From positions 1-64,000 of the forward strand of contig CACWZA010000006.1 in the NCBI GenBank assembly GCA_902765215.1: 64,000 bases of DNA. Reading direction: 5' to 3'. Of this stretch, positions 43,499 to 51,082 are shown piece after piece (the stretch's first letter is position 1; each line of letters begins with the position of its first letter). The stretch is from an uncultured bacterium. Lineage in GTDB: Bacteria; Cyanobacteriota; Vampirovibrionia; Gastranaerophilales; Gastranaerophilaceae. The position numbers were made by a program, and so were the translations under genes. Under the pieces are notes generated by a model. The model was not told the DNA's origin, searched no databases, and saw nothing but the letters and a program-made list of their open reading frames with translations.

Positions 43499-43843
43499 AT
43501 GCCATACACACAAGCAAGACTAACAATAGAACTGGACGAAGCACAAAAGAACGATTTACAGTCAAAACTGACAAATGCTGTCGGGAATGCATTTTCAAAA
43601 CCAGCTGCATACATTATGACAGAGATTGAAGACAAATGTTCACTCTATATGGGCGGAAACAAACTTGATAAAGGTGCATATTTGTCAGTTAGTCTGTTAG
43701 GCATGACAACAAAACAGGCATGCGAAGGTCTTACACAGCAAATTTGCTCAATTTTGAGTAACGATTACGGAATCGACGGCAAAAATGTTTATGTAACATA
43801 CCACCCTGAAAACCTTTGGGGCTGGAACAATATGATGTTCTAG
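43499..43843 (+). CDS. MIF/phenylpyruvate tautomerase family protein
   Basis: The 114-aa product matches the macrophage migration inhibitory factor group of the tautomerase superfamily. Pro follows the start Met (MPYTQARLTIELDEAQKND), giving the catalytic N-terminal proline after Met removal. The middle segment YIMTEIEDKCSLYMGGN and the end VYVTYHPENLWGWNNMMF are in line with MIF homologues. The start at 43499 has AAGGAGAG in front; a GTG 21 bases upstream would bury the catalytic proline and is rejected. In the cell it may tautomerise small keto-acids; host-facing roles of MIF mimics are known in parasites but cannot be assumed here. Confidence 0.88.
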   Translation: MPYTQARLTIELDEAQKNDLQSKLTNAVGNAFSKPAAYIMTEIEDKCSLYMGGNKLDKGAYLSVSLLGMTTKQACEGLTQQICSILSNDYGIDGKNVYVTYHPENLWGWNNMMF

Positions 43844-43911
43844 GGGTAAATCTTTTATTATTTTTAACCTCTCTTGCGGGAGAGGTTAAATTTTTATATA
43901 TTTACCCCGCA
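43842..43911. repeat. MITE-like inverted-repeat element
   Basis: GGGGTAAAT at the left and ATTTACCCC at the right enclose TTAACCTCTC-TTGCGG-GAGAGGTTAA. The same outer and inner parts occur at 5670-5797. Only 70 bp long, it begins at the stop codon of the MIF-family gene and may also act as its terminator. Confidence 0.7.
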
Positions 43912-43961
43912 AATAATATTTTTACGGGTTTATATATAGACATAAACCTTAAGGAGTTATT

Positions 43962-44897
43962 ATGCAAATTTGCCCCGTCAACCGAACATATTTTTACGGT
44001 AACAATGCCCCAAAACGAATTATAACCGAATCACGCAACGAGAACACAAAAGACATCGACCTATTGCCGACAGAAGAAATGATTCGCAGAATCAATGATG
44101 AGGACAAAAAAGTTGCACTCGCAGTAGAAAAAGAGATACCAAATATTGCAAAAGCTGTGGACACAATCGCAGAACAGTTCAAAAAAGGCGGACGGTTGTA
44201 TTATTTCGGAGCAGGTACATCAGGCAGACTCGGGATATTAGACGCATCAGAATGTCCTCCGACCTACGGGGTTAAACCTGATTTGGTACAGGGTTTTATA
44301 GCAGGTGGTGAAACTGCCATCAGAAACGCCGTTGAAGGTGCTGAAGATAACTACGGTTTCGGGCTTGATGATGCAAATGTTTTGGGTAAAAACGATGTTT
44401 GCGTAGTTATATCGGCAAGCGGAAACCCTAAATATTTGATGGGAGTACTGGACAGGGCAAAAGAGAGAGGGGCAAAAACGGTTGCAATAACATGTAACCC
44501 TAAAGGCAGAATTTTAGATGAATCAGATATCGGTATTTGTACTGTTGTAGGCCCTGAAGCGATAACCGGTTCAAGCCGTATGAAAGCGGGAACGGCGCAA
44601 AAGATGGTACTCAATATGCTCTCAACAGGGGCAATGGTAAAGACTGGCAAAACATACGAAAACTATATGATAGATGTAATGCCGACAAACCTTAAACTGA
44701 GAGACAGAGCGACAAGGATTGTTTCCGAGCTTGCGGAGGTCGATACCCAACAGGCACGACAGACTTTGAATAATGCCGACTGGAAAGTTAAAACAGCAAT
44801 TACTATGCTCAAATCAGGACTTGATAAAGACGAGGCAAACGAACTTTTAGAAAACAATGACGGAGTTTTGAGAAAAGCATTGAATATTATCGGATAA
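43962..44897 (+). CDS. murQ: N-acetylmuramic acid 6-phosphate etherase MurQ, with N-terminal extension
   Basis: MurQ cleaves the lactyl ether of MurNAc-6-phosphate in peptidoglycan recycling. The 311-aa product contains ESRNENTKDIDLLPTEEM, the SIS-domain motif YYFGAGTSGRLGILDASECP (near residue 85), VVISASGNPKYLMG and VGPEAITGSSRMKAGTAQKM with the catalytic Glu region, and a UBA-like C-terminal helical end. The first 20 residues (MQICPVNRTYFYGNNAPKR) precede the normal MurQ start and match short leaders on orphan proteins here. AAGGAG directly before this ATG supports the long form. No amgK, nagZ or PTS gene is adjacent. Confidence 0.95.
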   Translation: MQICPVNRTYFYGNNAPKRIITESRNENTKDIDLLPTEEMIRRINDEDKKVALAVEKEIPNIAKAVDTIAEQFKKGGRLYYFGAGTSGRLGILDASECPPTYGVKPDLVQGFIAGGETAIRNAVEGAEDNYGFGLDDANVLGKNDVCVVISASGNPKYLMGVLDRAKERGAKTVAITCNPKGRILDESDIGICTVVGPEAITGSSRMKAGTAQKMVLNMLSTGAMVKTGKTYENYMIDVMPTNLKLRDRATRIVSELAEVDTQQARQTLNNADWKVKTAITMLKSGLDKDEANELLENNDGVLRKALNIIG

Positions 44898-44934
44898 TTA
44901 GGTTTTAATCCGTTTTTAGTGTAGAATAATTTTT

Positions 44935-45222
44935 ATGAATAAGATATCGGCTGTTACAACATATAGACTTGCGAGCATAGTGTTGGTTATGTTAACCTTA
45001 GTTTTACCTTGCTGTGCTCAGGAAATACAATATGACCAAAAACCGGAACAGCAGGAAATCTATTTAAATATAAATGCCCCGTCAAAACAGTATAACCTTA
45101 AAAAGACCGATTATCGGAACAACCCCGACATGCAGCAGTATGATGATGACGAAAAGATGCCGATAGAATTTATGACTTCCCCGCTCAGAATATTGAAACA
45201 ATATCAAAATGACGAGTTATAA
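44935..45222 (+). CDS. Small secreted protein, 95 aa
   Basis: A signal peptide (MNKISAVTTYRLASIVLVML to about residue 28, ending CCAQE) is followed by a polar, Gln/Asp/Tyr-rich mature part of about 65 residues. A Cys at the cleavage region (LVLPCCAQ) might make it a lipoprotein, but the box is weak. TAGAAT lies seven bases before the ATG and no ribosome binding site is seen, so the transcript is probably leaderless. No family was recognised. Confidence 0.6.
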   Translation: MNKISAVTTYRLASIVLVMLTLVLPCCAQEIQYDQKPEQQEIYLNINAPSKQYNLKKTDYRNNPDMQQYDDDEKMPIEFMTSPLRILKQYQNDEL

Positions 45223-45293
45223 CCTGTTTTTATAGATTAGAAGTCCGCAGAAAACGGGTAACAAAAATATTTTTTACCATTTTTATTCTTAGT

Positions 45294-45962
45294 ATGAACG
45301 ATATATCTTTCACATCGAGAATAAACTTTGTAAACACCAAGACCTTTGACGAATGTTTCAGAAAAGGTGATTATGTTGATTTTCGTGCAAATCATGATTT
45401 GACGGCACTTGATATGATAACGGTTAAGGCTGTTGAAAAAATGTTCGGGAACAAGATAAAACACCCGAGGTTAGATGTTTTGAAGTCAGACGAGTTTTAC
45501 ACAGACACCGTAAGAACCTGCACCGCAGGCGGGGTAGTCAACACAAAAACGGGAGAAGCGGCAGGGTTTCATATATATGACAGTCTGTTCAATTCGGAAA
45601 AGGTTGACGATATTTTGGAAAATATTTTCGGACGGGTTGAGAACCCTGACAGAGCCTTGATATTAGGAAGTAAACATCTCAGAACATCAGTATATTCTAT
45701 CCCGATTTTCCAAAAAATTCTTGACGGGATAATAAAGAGAGTGCCGAATGTAACTGTTTTCAGAGAACACTCGTTACCATTTTCTGAAAGCAATATGCAC
45801 TATTCACTAAAAAACGACACATGGACAATACAATCTATGTACCGTCCGCTGACCGATTATAAAGAGTTTGATATATCATCAAAAGAAGAGCTGGACAAAT
45901 GTTTCAAAAAGGTAAAAATCGCTGACGGTGACATTTTGAGCTTCGGCGAGGTGACAAAATAG
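45294..45962 (+). CDS. Orphan soluble protein, 222 aa
   Basis: The protein starts MNDISFTSRINFVNTKTFDE, one of the recurrent short leaders. The rest is mixed alpha/beta, without signal or membrane segments; DRALILGSKHLRTSVYSIPI near residue 120 and the FREHSLPFSESNMHYS stretch look enzyme-like, but no family was recognised. TATTCT lies four bases before the ATG with no ribosome binding site. It follows the small secreted protein by 71 bases. Confidence 0.55.
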   Translation: MNDISFTSRINFVNTKTFDECFRKGDYVDFRANHDLTALDMITVKAVEKMFGNKIKHPRLDVLKSDEFYTDTVRTCTAGGVVNTKTGEAAGFHIYDSLFNSEKVDDILENIFGRVENPDRALILGSKHLRTSVYSIPIFQKILDGIIKRVPNVTVFREHSLPFSESNMHYSLKNDTWTIQSMYRPLTDYKEFDISSKEELDKCFKKVKIADGDILSFGEVTK

Positions 45963-45994
45963 CACCTGATATCCGATTTATTATTCTTTCCCTG

Positions 45995-46870
45995 TTAAAC
46001 TTTTTTCTGATAAATACCTTTATACACCTGAGTAAGAGGGTTAAGGATACCTGAATCTTTTACGGGTTTTTCAAATTCATAAGGATCTGTAATAAAATAG
46101 GCATTTGGTTTGAGGGTACGCACTATATTTGACAATGTTTCCATATACTCGTTTTCCGATACTATGTATGGCAGCACATTATTCGCAGATACAACATCAA
46201 AGTTTCTGTCGGGATATTCTTTTATAACATCCTGAACCCGACTGTCCCATCTTGCTTTTTGAGGATTGCCGTAGGTTTCTCTGACAAAATCAAATATTTC
46301 GTCATTCACTCTGGCGTGGCATGCTTTCACCTTTGGATTCTGTATAAAATCGATGAGCAGGTAATGAGAATTCTTTTCATTTTGTACTTTCGGAGCAAGC
46401 CAATCGCTATATGATTCTTTGACAAAAGATGATTTTGCAAATCGGGGATAAACTTCATAGTCAAATAAATCAGAGAAGGCAGATTGTTTGAGCTTTTGCA
46501 GAGAGGGTTCTGACTGCAGATCAACGACATGCAAATCCAGATTCGCTTTAAGCGGTTTGTCTTTTAAAATACCTTTTATTGAAGCAAGGTAGGAAAACGG
46601 TTCCTGAGAGTTCCCAATACCGATTATCAATATCTTTTTTTGCTTGTTGTCATTTTGTTTAAATAGACGAAAGAATGTATTTTCCACATTACAATATGCA
46701 CCTGAAAGCAGGGCAACCGCACCGCGTCTGAAATAACAGGATTTCGTGCTGTTATATTTATAAAAATCGGGATGAGCCGTAAAAGTCGGTTCTTTCTTAC
46801 GGCAGGAATACGGATTATTGACAGTTGAACTCATAATCGGTGTAACTCGCATATTTGAATTAAACCCCAT
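45995..46870 (-). CDS. SAM-dependent methyltransferase-like protein (CheR-like)
   Basis: The fold pattern is that of class I methyltransferases: ILIIGIGNSQEPFSYLASI (SAM-binding glycine loop), LDLHVVDLQSE (acidic residue after the second strand) and FDVVSANNVLPYIVSENEYM followed by IVRTLKPNAYFITDPYEFEK. The segment order and the FDVVSANNVLPYI motif resemble CheR. The start is uncertain: ATG at 46870 or 46852; a TTG farther out at 46918 is unlikely. The N-terminus (MRVTPIMSSTVNNPYSCRKK in the shorter form) is polar. No chemotaxis genes are nearby. The substrate is unknown. Confidence 0.65.
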   Translation of the reverse strand: MGFNSNMRVTPIMSSTVNNPYSCRKKEPTFTAHPDFYKYNSTKSCYFRRGAVALLSGAYCNVENTFFRLFKQNDNKQKKILIIGIGNSQEPFSYLASIKGILKDKPLKANLDLHVVDLQSEPSLQKLKQSAFSDLFDYEVYPRFAKSSFVKESYSDWLAPKVQNEKNSHYLLIDFIQNPKVKACHARVNDEIFDFVRETYGNPQKARWDSRVQDVIKEYPDRNFDVVSANNVLPYIVSENEYMETLSNIVRTLKPNAYFITDPYEFEKPVKDSGILNPLTQVYKGIYQKKV

Positions 46871-46958
46871 AAAGATATTTTTGCAAGGGAAAGCTCTTTC
46901 AGTAAAAACCTCTAACAAACTTTGATTTTCGTATAAACTGCAATTATATCAGACCTGA

Positions 46959-47585
46959 CTAAAGCATGTACTTATTAAGTATCTTGTCAAAATCGGATAC
47001 GGATATGAAAAAATCTACATCTGCGCCGTTTGAATATTTATTTGCAGGGAACTTGTCGAATAATCTGTATGCTTTTTGGTTTCGTTTGTCTGTTGTCCAA
47101 CTTATTGTATTCAGCCCTTTTGACTTTGTTTTCTCTGAGATACGTAATGCCATATTAAGCAAGGTTTTTACTGTCATTTTGGAATCTTTTATATCGGGGC
47201 TGACAGCGAGAAAGTTTATATATGAATTGGACCCGTTGTAGGATAATGAATAACAACCTAAAATCTTATCCTCTTGCTTAACTACTTCTAACTCCGTATC
47301 CCTCACTAACGGACAATATTTCTGAAGCAATAACCATATCTTTTGGGATAAATTTTCATAGAACCTGCCAAAAATATTTTTTTTACCTGTCAGACCTGCA
47401 GTACCTGCAGACTCGTTAAACGAATCAACAAAGAAGTTCAGCACATCACTAACCTCCTGTTTCCCGTTAACACTTTTAAATACAGGCTCCGTCGGTGATG
47501 CTGAACCACCGCCATAAACCCCAAACCTTTGTCTGGATAGATTTTGCCTTATATTCTGCACACAATTTGGTCTTATTTCTATCAT
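46959..47585 (-). CDS. Possible GNAT-family acetyltransferase, 208 aa
   Basis: After a polar leader (MIEIRPNCVQNIRQNLSRQR and a Gly/Ser stretch) the C-terminal 120 residues follow a GNAT-like pattern: LEVVKQEDKILGCYSLSYNG, YINFLAVSPDIKDSKMTVKT with the pre-binding-loop position, ISWTTDKRNQKAYRLFDKF as the NxxA-Y-F helix region. The acetyl-CoA loop (Q/RxxGxG/A) is not well conserved, so activity is uncertain. TAGAAT lies nine bases before the ATG. Confidence 0.5.
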   Translation of the reverse strand: MIEIRPNCVQNIRQNLSRQRFGVYGGGSASPTEPVFKSVNGKQEVSDVLNFFVDSFNESAGTAGLTGKKNIFGRFYENLSQKIWLLLQKYCPLVRDTELEVVKQEDKILGCYSLSYNGSNSYINFLAVSPDIKDSKMTVKTLLNMALRISEKTKSKGLNTISWTTDKRNQKAYRLFDKFPANKYSNGADVDFFISVSDFDKILNKYML

Positions 47586-47792
47586 AGCAATTCCATTCTA
47601 AATAATAGAAAAACTCTAAATCTAAAAATTGCTTTTTAATTTACTATTGCAAAATTCTAACTTGGGGTTATATAACAGTTCTATAAAAGCTTGCAGTTTG
47701 AGTGATATAAATAGTTTGTATGATAATAGCCTAAACTATATATTTTAATTTCGTAAAAATTAACCTTAAGTCACTTACTCTTATAATTAATT

Positions 47793-48956
47793 TTATTTAA
47801 TTTTCTTCTGCACGTAAACGTTATTATCTTTGAATGTTACTATAAAATACATTGAATCTATATATCTATCATAATTACTTGGGAATGGTCCAAACGGAGA
47901 AGAATCTTCAATAGTATTAATAACTGAGGATGAAGGCAGAGAACCATTATTTTCAATTACATCACACGATATCAATTCCCCAAATTTGGAAATCCCACAT
48001 AAAACTCTATACGAGCAAGAAGAACCTGTGCCTGCCCAATTTTTTTGAATTTTTTTTCTTATGTCATTTTCATATGAATTTGTAGCCACGTTAGTCGTAT
48101 AATTGTTGCCATTACTCACTTTTTGTTGATGACCATTTTTATAATTCTCATATTTTTGCTTTAATTGATAATACTTATCTTTAATTTCTTGTGAAATATC
48201 ACCTGTTATTGAATATCTATATGCTCTATTTATAAAAATATCGTATGATTTTATTGCTTTTTCATAATGCATTAAAGCACTTTGTTTTTCGCCGAGTTTG
48301 TACTCATTATCAGCCAATAGTTCTAGTACTGGGACATCAATTAATTCTGCAGTTTGATTCGTTGGAGGTTTTGTAAGAGGCAAGGCTTTTAAACAATATG
48401 TTTTAGAATTTTGATATTGCCCAAGTTTATAATAATTCTTAGCTATGAGTAAAAGATAATTGGGAATATATGCTTTTGGCCCTGATGCTTTGCTATGTTT
48501 TGCATAGTCAATTGATTTTTTTGCGTAATTTATTGCTTGAGTATAGTTACCTTTTTTTTCGCTAGCTAATGCATAGTTAAAAGCATTAGCTGAAAGAAAT
48601 GAATCTTTATCCTCATGAAGATACATCTGACAACCATTATCAAAACCTTTAATAATTAGTTCTTCATTTCTAGCAAAATTTACATTATTTTCACTATTTC
48701 TATAAATTTCATCCAAAACGTCAGAACAATTAATATTCTCTCCCTTTAATTCAGAAGTTGTTCTATTTGACAAGTAAAAATTAACAAGCATAAGAAATAA
48801 AAAACAAATAAAAATAACCCCAAATATTAGAAAATATTTGCTTTTATATGTTGGTTTATTAATACATTCCAACACATTCCCACATTTAGGACAATGAGTA
48901 CAGGAATCATCGTTTATTTCCTCATTACATCTTGGACATTTTCTTAACATATACAT
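47793..48956 (-). CDS. Zinc-ribbon, TPR and TonB-C-like membrane protein
   Basis: From the ATG at 48956 the protein has about 387 residues. A zinc ribbon opens it (CPRCNEEINDDSCTHCPKCG), a membrane helix follows at about 40-62 (YFLIFGVIFICFLFLMLVNF), then TPR-like helices (FNYALASEKKGNYTQAINYA, YYKLGQYQNSKTYCLKALPL, LADNEYKLGEKQSALMHYEK) and a C-terminal domain resembling TonB/TolA ends (YENDIRKKIQKNWAGTGSSC, SKFGELISCDVIENNGSLPS). A TTGAAA-17-TATAAT promoter overlaps any longer frame, which fixes the start at 48956 or 48950. The order ribbon-helix-TPR-TonB_C suggests an envelope scaffold; function unknown. Confidence 0.7.
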   Translation of the reverse strand: MYMLRKCPRCNEEINDDSCTHCPKCGNVLECINKPTYKSKYFLIFGVIFICFLFLMLVNFYLSNRTTSELKGENINCSDVLDEIYRNSENNVNFARNEELIIKGFDNGCQMYLHEDKDSFLSANAFNYALASEKKGNYTQAINYAKKSIDYAKHSKASGPKAYIPNYLLLIAKNYYKLGQYQNSKTYCLKALPLTKPPTNQTAELIDVPVLELLADNEYKLGEKQSALMHYEKAIKSYDIFINRAYRYSITGDISQEIKDKYYQLKQKYENYKNGHQQKVSNGNNYTTNVATNSYENDIRKKIQKNWAGTGSSCSYRVLCGISKFGELISCDVIENNGSLPSSSVINTIEDSSPFGPFPSNYDRYIDSMYFIVTFKDNNVYVQKKIK

Positions 48957-48972
48957 CACTTTCTTTTTTTTG

Positions 48973-49001
48973 ATTATACTTAATTTTTTGACATTTTTCA
49001 A
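48973..49001 (-). promoter_or_regulatory. Sigma-70 promoter of the zinc-ribbon/TPR gene
   Basis: On the minus strand TTGAAA, a 17-base spacer and TATAAT. It places transcription start near 48966, ten bases before the ATG. Confidence 0.8.
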
Positions 49002-49123
49002 TAAAACAGTAATTATTGAAGATTATTTTAATTAGCAAACATTCTATTTTGGTTAACACCATTTTAATTTTCTAAAAACATACAACAAAGCCCCCAAATG
49101 GTGCCGCGTCTCACTCTGCCGCA

Positions 49124-49148
49124 GCAAAACGATTAAGTATCGTTTTGC
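49124..49148. repeat. Covarying TAAGT-loop hairpin (family B), copy 3
   Basis: GCAAAACGAT and ATCGTTTTGC around the loop TAAGT. Compared with copy 1, an A-T pair is replaced by G-C. Confidence 0.75.
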
Positions 49149-49246
49149 GAGAGGGCGAGGCTTGACCTCGCTCCGAGACAAGTGCTCATTCTTTTGCAAT
49201 AAATTGCAAAAGAATGGTGCCGCGTCTCAAGGACTCCGTTTGCGTA

Positions 49247-49274
49247 CTCAAAATGATTAAGTATCATTTTTGAG
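49247..49274. repeat. Covarying TAAGT-loop hairpin (family B), copy 4
   Basis: CTCAAAATGAT and ATCATTTTTGAG, with one bulged T, around the loop TAAGT. Outer pairs differ from copies 1 and 3 but remain complementary. Confidence 0.7.
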
Positions 49275-49380
49275 AGGAATACATTATAACCATAAGACTG
49301 ACAGAATAAGCAAATGGAGGGTATGGCGAAGCCATACTTCCGAGACAAGAGCTCGTTTTTTATTCTTTCAGAATAAAAAA

Positions 49381-49457
49381 TGGTGCCGCGTCTCGGAATC
49401 GAACCAAGGACACAGGGATTTTCAGTCCCTTGCTCTACCAACTGAGCTAACGCGGCA
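49381..49457 (-). tRNA. tRNA-Phe (anticodon GAA)
   Basis: TGCCGCG pairs with CGCGGCA, the anticodon stem AGGGA/TCCCT encloses CTGAAAA (GAA), the T arm has GGTTCGATTCC, and CCA is encoded. The gene is intact; its 3' end has two partial copies downstream. Confidence 0.95.
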
Positions 49458-49599
49458 CATATTGTATGCTTTTATATTTAATTTTCGGCACAAAACTATA
49501 AAGCTCTGTAAGATTATTCTATAATATAAAGATTTTTAGTCAAGAAAAATTTATTCTGTCGGTGTATAATTATAACATCAGGAAAATAAGGATGATATA

Positions 49600-50238
49600 A
49601 TGAAAAGATTTTTGTTGATTTTAGGATGTATGTTATTTATTTTATCGGTTATGGCAGAGGAGGTTAATACAAATCTCCAATCGCCAATAAATGATATAAA
49701 TTTAGAAACCCAGACAAAAAAGACCTATAATCTGGGTGCACCAAAGTTTGACTCCGCTACAGACTATAATAAAGATATTTCTAAAAGTGAACCACAGGAT
49801 TTTTCAAAACAAAATCCTAACACAAAGCGCAGTGCAAAATTTGGGAAGAAAAAAACATACAAGGATTTTTCTGTAGGATCTGAAAGCACACAAACAACGA
49901 CATCAGATACTTATAGCAGTTCCAATACCGTTTATTCCGAATACGAAAAGAAAAATTTTAAAATAAATTCTTCTTATACAAAAAACACAACCCAAAATCA
50001 GGCAGGTCAGGATAAAGGTACGTTATCAGTTACTCCGGAATACAAATTAAACAACCATGTTTCTGTTCAAAACAAATATTCCACAAACATGAACGACAAC
50101 AGTAATAAAGGCGAAATAAAAATGAATATAAAACCGTTCAAAGATGACAGAATGAACATGGGAGTCGGGGTAGGACAAAAATACAGTGAATCGGGTACCA
50201 GTTCACAGGTTAATTTTTCCACTAATTTCAGATGGTAA
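49600..50238 (+). CDS. Small secreted, probably outer-membrane beta-strand protein
   Basis: The 212-aa product has a signal peptide (MKRFLLILGCMLFILSVMA), a polar linker rich in Lys, Ser and Thr to about residue 100, then alternating strands (YEKKNFKINSSYTKNT, GTLSVTPEYKLNNHVSVQNK, RMNMGVGVGQKYSESGTS) ending in QVNFSTNFRW. A terminal aromatic after alternating residues is typical of outer-membrane barrels; with six to eight strands it would be a small barrel. AAGGATGA precedes the ATG. It overlaps nothing but ends three bases from infC on the other strand. No family was recognised. Confidence 0.6.
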   Translation: MKRFLLILGCMLFILSVMAEEVNTNLQSPINDINLETQTKKTYNLGAPKFDSATDYNKDISKSEPQDFSKQNPNTKRSAKFGKKKTYKDFSVGSESTQTTTSDTYSSSNTVYSEYEKKNFKINSSYTKNTTQNQAGQDKGTLSVTPEYKLNNHVSVQNKYSTNMNDNSNKGEIKMNIKPFKDDRMNMGVGVGQKYSESGTSSQVNFSTNFRW

Positions 50239-50241
50239 AAT

Positions 50242-50802
50242 CTATGTAGCAGGAGCAAGGAACAATGTCACGTTTCTGCCTTCAAGTTGTGGTTTCTTTT
50301 CTACCATAATGGTATCGCCTTCAAGGTCGGTCATAAACTTGTTAGCCAAATCAAATGCAAGGTTTGAGTGTTGCATTTCACGACCTCTGAGCATTACAAC
50401 TATTTTTACCTTGTTCCCCTGTGATATAAACTTGTTGATGTTTTTAATTCTTACCTGATAGTCATGGGTATCTATTTTGTATCTTACCTTTACCTCTTTG
50501 ACATCAACAGTATGTTGTTTTTTCTTAGCTTCTTTAGCTTTCTTTTCAAGCTCATATTTGTATTTACCATAGTTTAAAATCTTTGCAACAGGCGGTTCCT
50601 GATTCTGGCTGACAACAACCAGATCCAAATCTGCCTCTTCTGCCATAGCTAATGCCTTTGAAGTTTCTACAACTCCGTGGTTTTCACCGTTTTCATCAAT
50701 TAATCTTACTTCCGCAGAACGAATTCTTTCGTTCATAATCACTTTATCTTTACTGTTATCACGGCCTCTGTTATTGGCGTATTTGTTATCTGTAGGTGCT
50801 AT
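50242..50802 (-). CDS. infC: Translation initiation factor IF-3, starting at an ATA codon
   Basis: IF3 keeps ribosomal subunits apart and checks start-codon choice. The product contains NERIRSAEVRLIDENGENHG, LDLVVVSQNQEPPVAKILNY, GKYKYELEKKAKEAKKKQ, VRYKIDTHDYQVRIKNINKF and MLRGREMQHSNLAFDL. An ATG at 50736 would give a truncated IF3 with no ribosome binding site. Extending in frame reaches ATA at 50800-50802, seven bases after a strong AAAGGAG, adding APTDNKYANNRGRDNSKDKV and giving 186 residues, close to the usual 170-180. infC of E. coli starts with AUU and is autoregulated through this rare start; the same logic applies here. rpmI and rplT do not follow. Confidence 0.9.
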   Translation of the reverse strand: MAPTDNKYANNRGRDNSKDKVIMNERIRSAEVRLIDENGENHGVVETSKALAMAEEADLDLVVVSQNQEPPVAKILNYGKYKYELEKKAKEAKKKQHTVDVKEVKVRYKIDTHDYQVRIKNINKFISQGNKVKIVVMLRGREMQHSNLAFDLANKFMTDLEGDTIMVEKKPQLEGRNVTLFLAPAT

Positions 50803-50967
50803 GGCTGTTCTCCTTTACTTTTGTACTAACCTTTTATTTTCTTAAGTGGTGCAAATAATTACATTTACCCCACCCTAGTGTAACAATATTACCATATATA
50901 TCGTTTTTTTTAAACATGGGGCATGCCTGAACCACTAAAATTTCACCCGTATGGTGTAGATATAACT

Positions 50968-51000
50968 AAAAAACGGCAGGAAATTCCTGCCGTCTTTTTT
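50968..51000. terminator. Bidirectional terminator
   Basis: ACGGCAGGAA/TTCCTGCCGT with T runs at both ends, about 85 bases past the stop of the EF-hand gene on the minus strand. Confidence 0.8.
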
Positions 51001-51082
51001 GCACATTAGCCAATAGCCTGAATCTTGATTTGCCCTATCGCATCCCAATTTTTCACTATGTGCATTTTCCTATAATCCACAT

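Larger units (their letters stand above)
49099..49394 (-). repeat. Array of tRNA-Phe 3'-end copies and hairpins
   Basis: The 14-base tRNA-Phe 3' end GAGACGCGGCACCA occurs three times on the minus strand (complement at 49381-49394 in the gene itself, 49215-49228 and 49099-49112). The first two copies are followed by a perfect terminator-like hairpin (TTTTTATTCTGAAAGAATAAAAA; TCTTTTGCAATTTATTGCAAAAGA in sense order), then GCNCTTGTCTCGGA, an arm such as GTATGGCTTCGCCATAC, and a TAAGT-loop hairpin (49247-49274 and 49124-49148) before the next 3' end. The units are about 166 and 116 bp. The same parts appear in the tRNA-Gly array. Confidence 0.85.

Noticed and set aside
48957-49001. TTG start for the zinc-ribbon/TPR gene
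   Set aside because: The TTG is the -35 box of a TTGAAA-17-TATAAT promoter, so transcription starts downstream of it.
49133-49524. Short frames across tRNA-Phe and its array
   Set aside because: They overlap an intact tRNA and its repeat copies on both strands.
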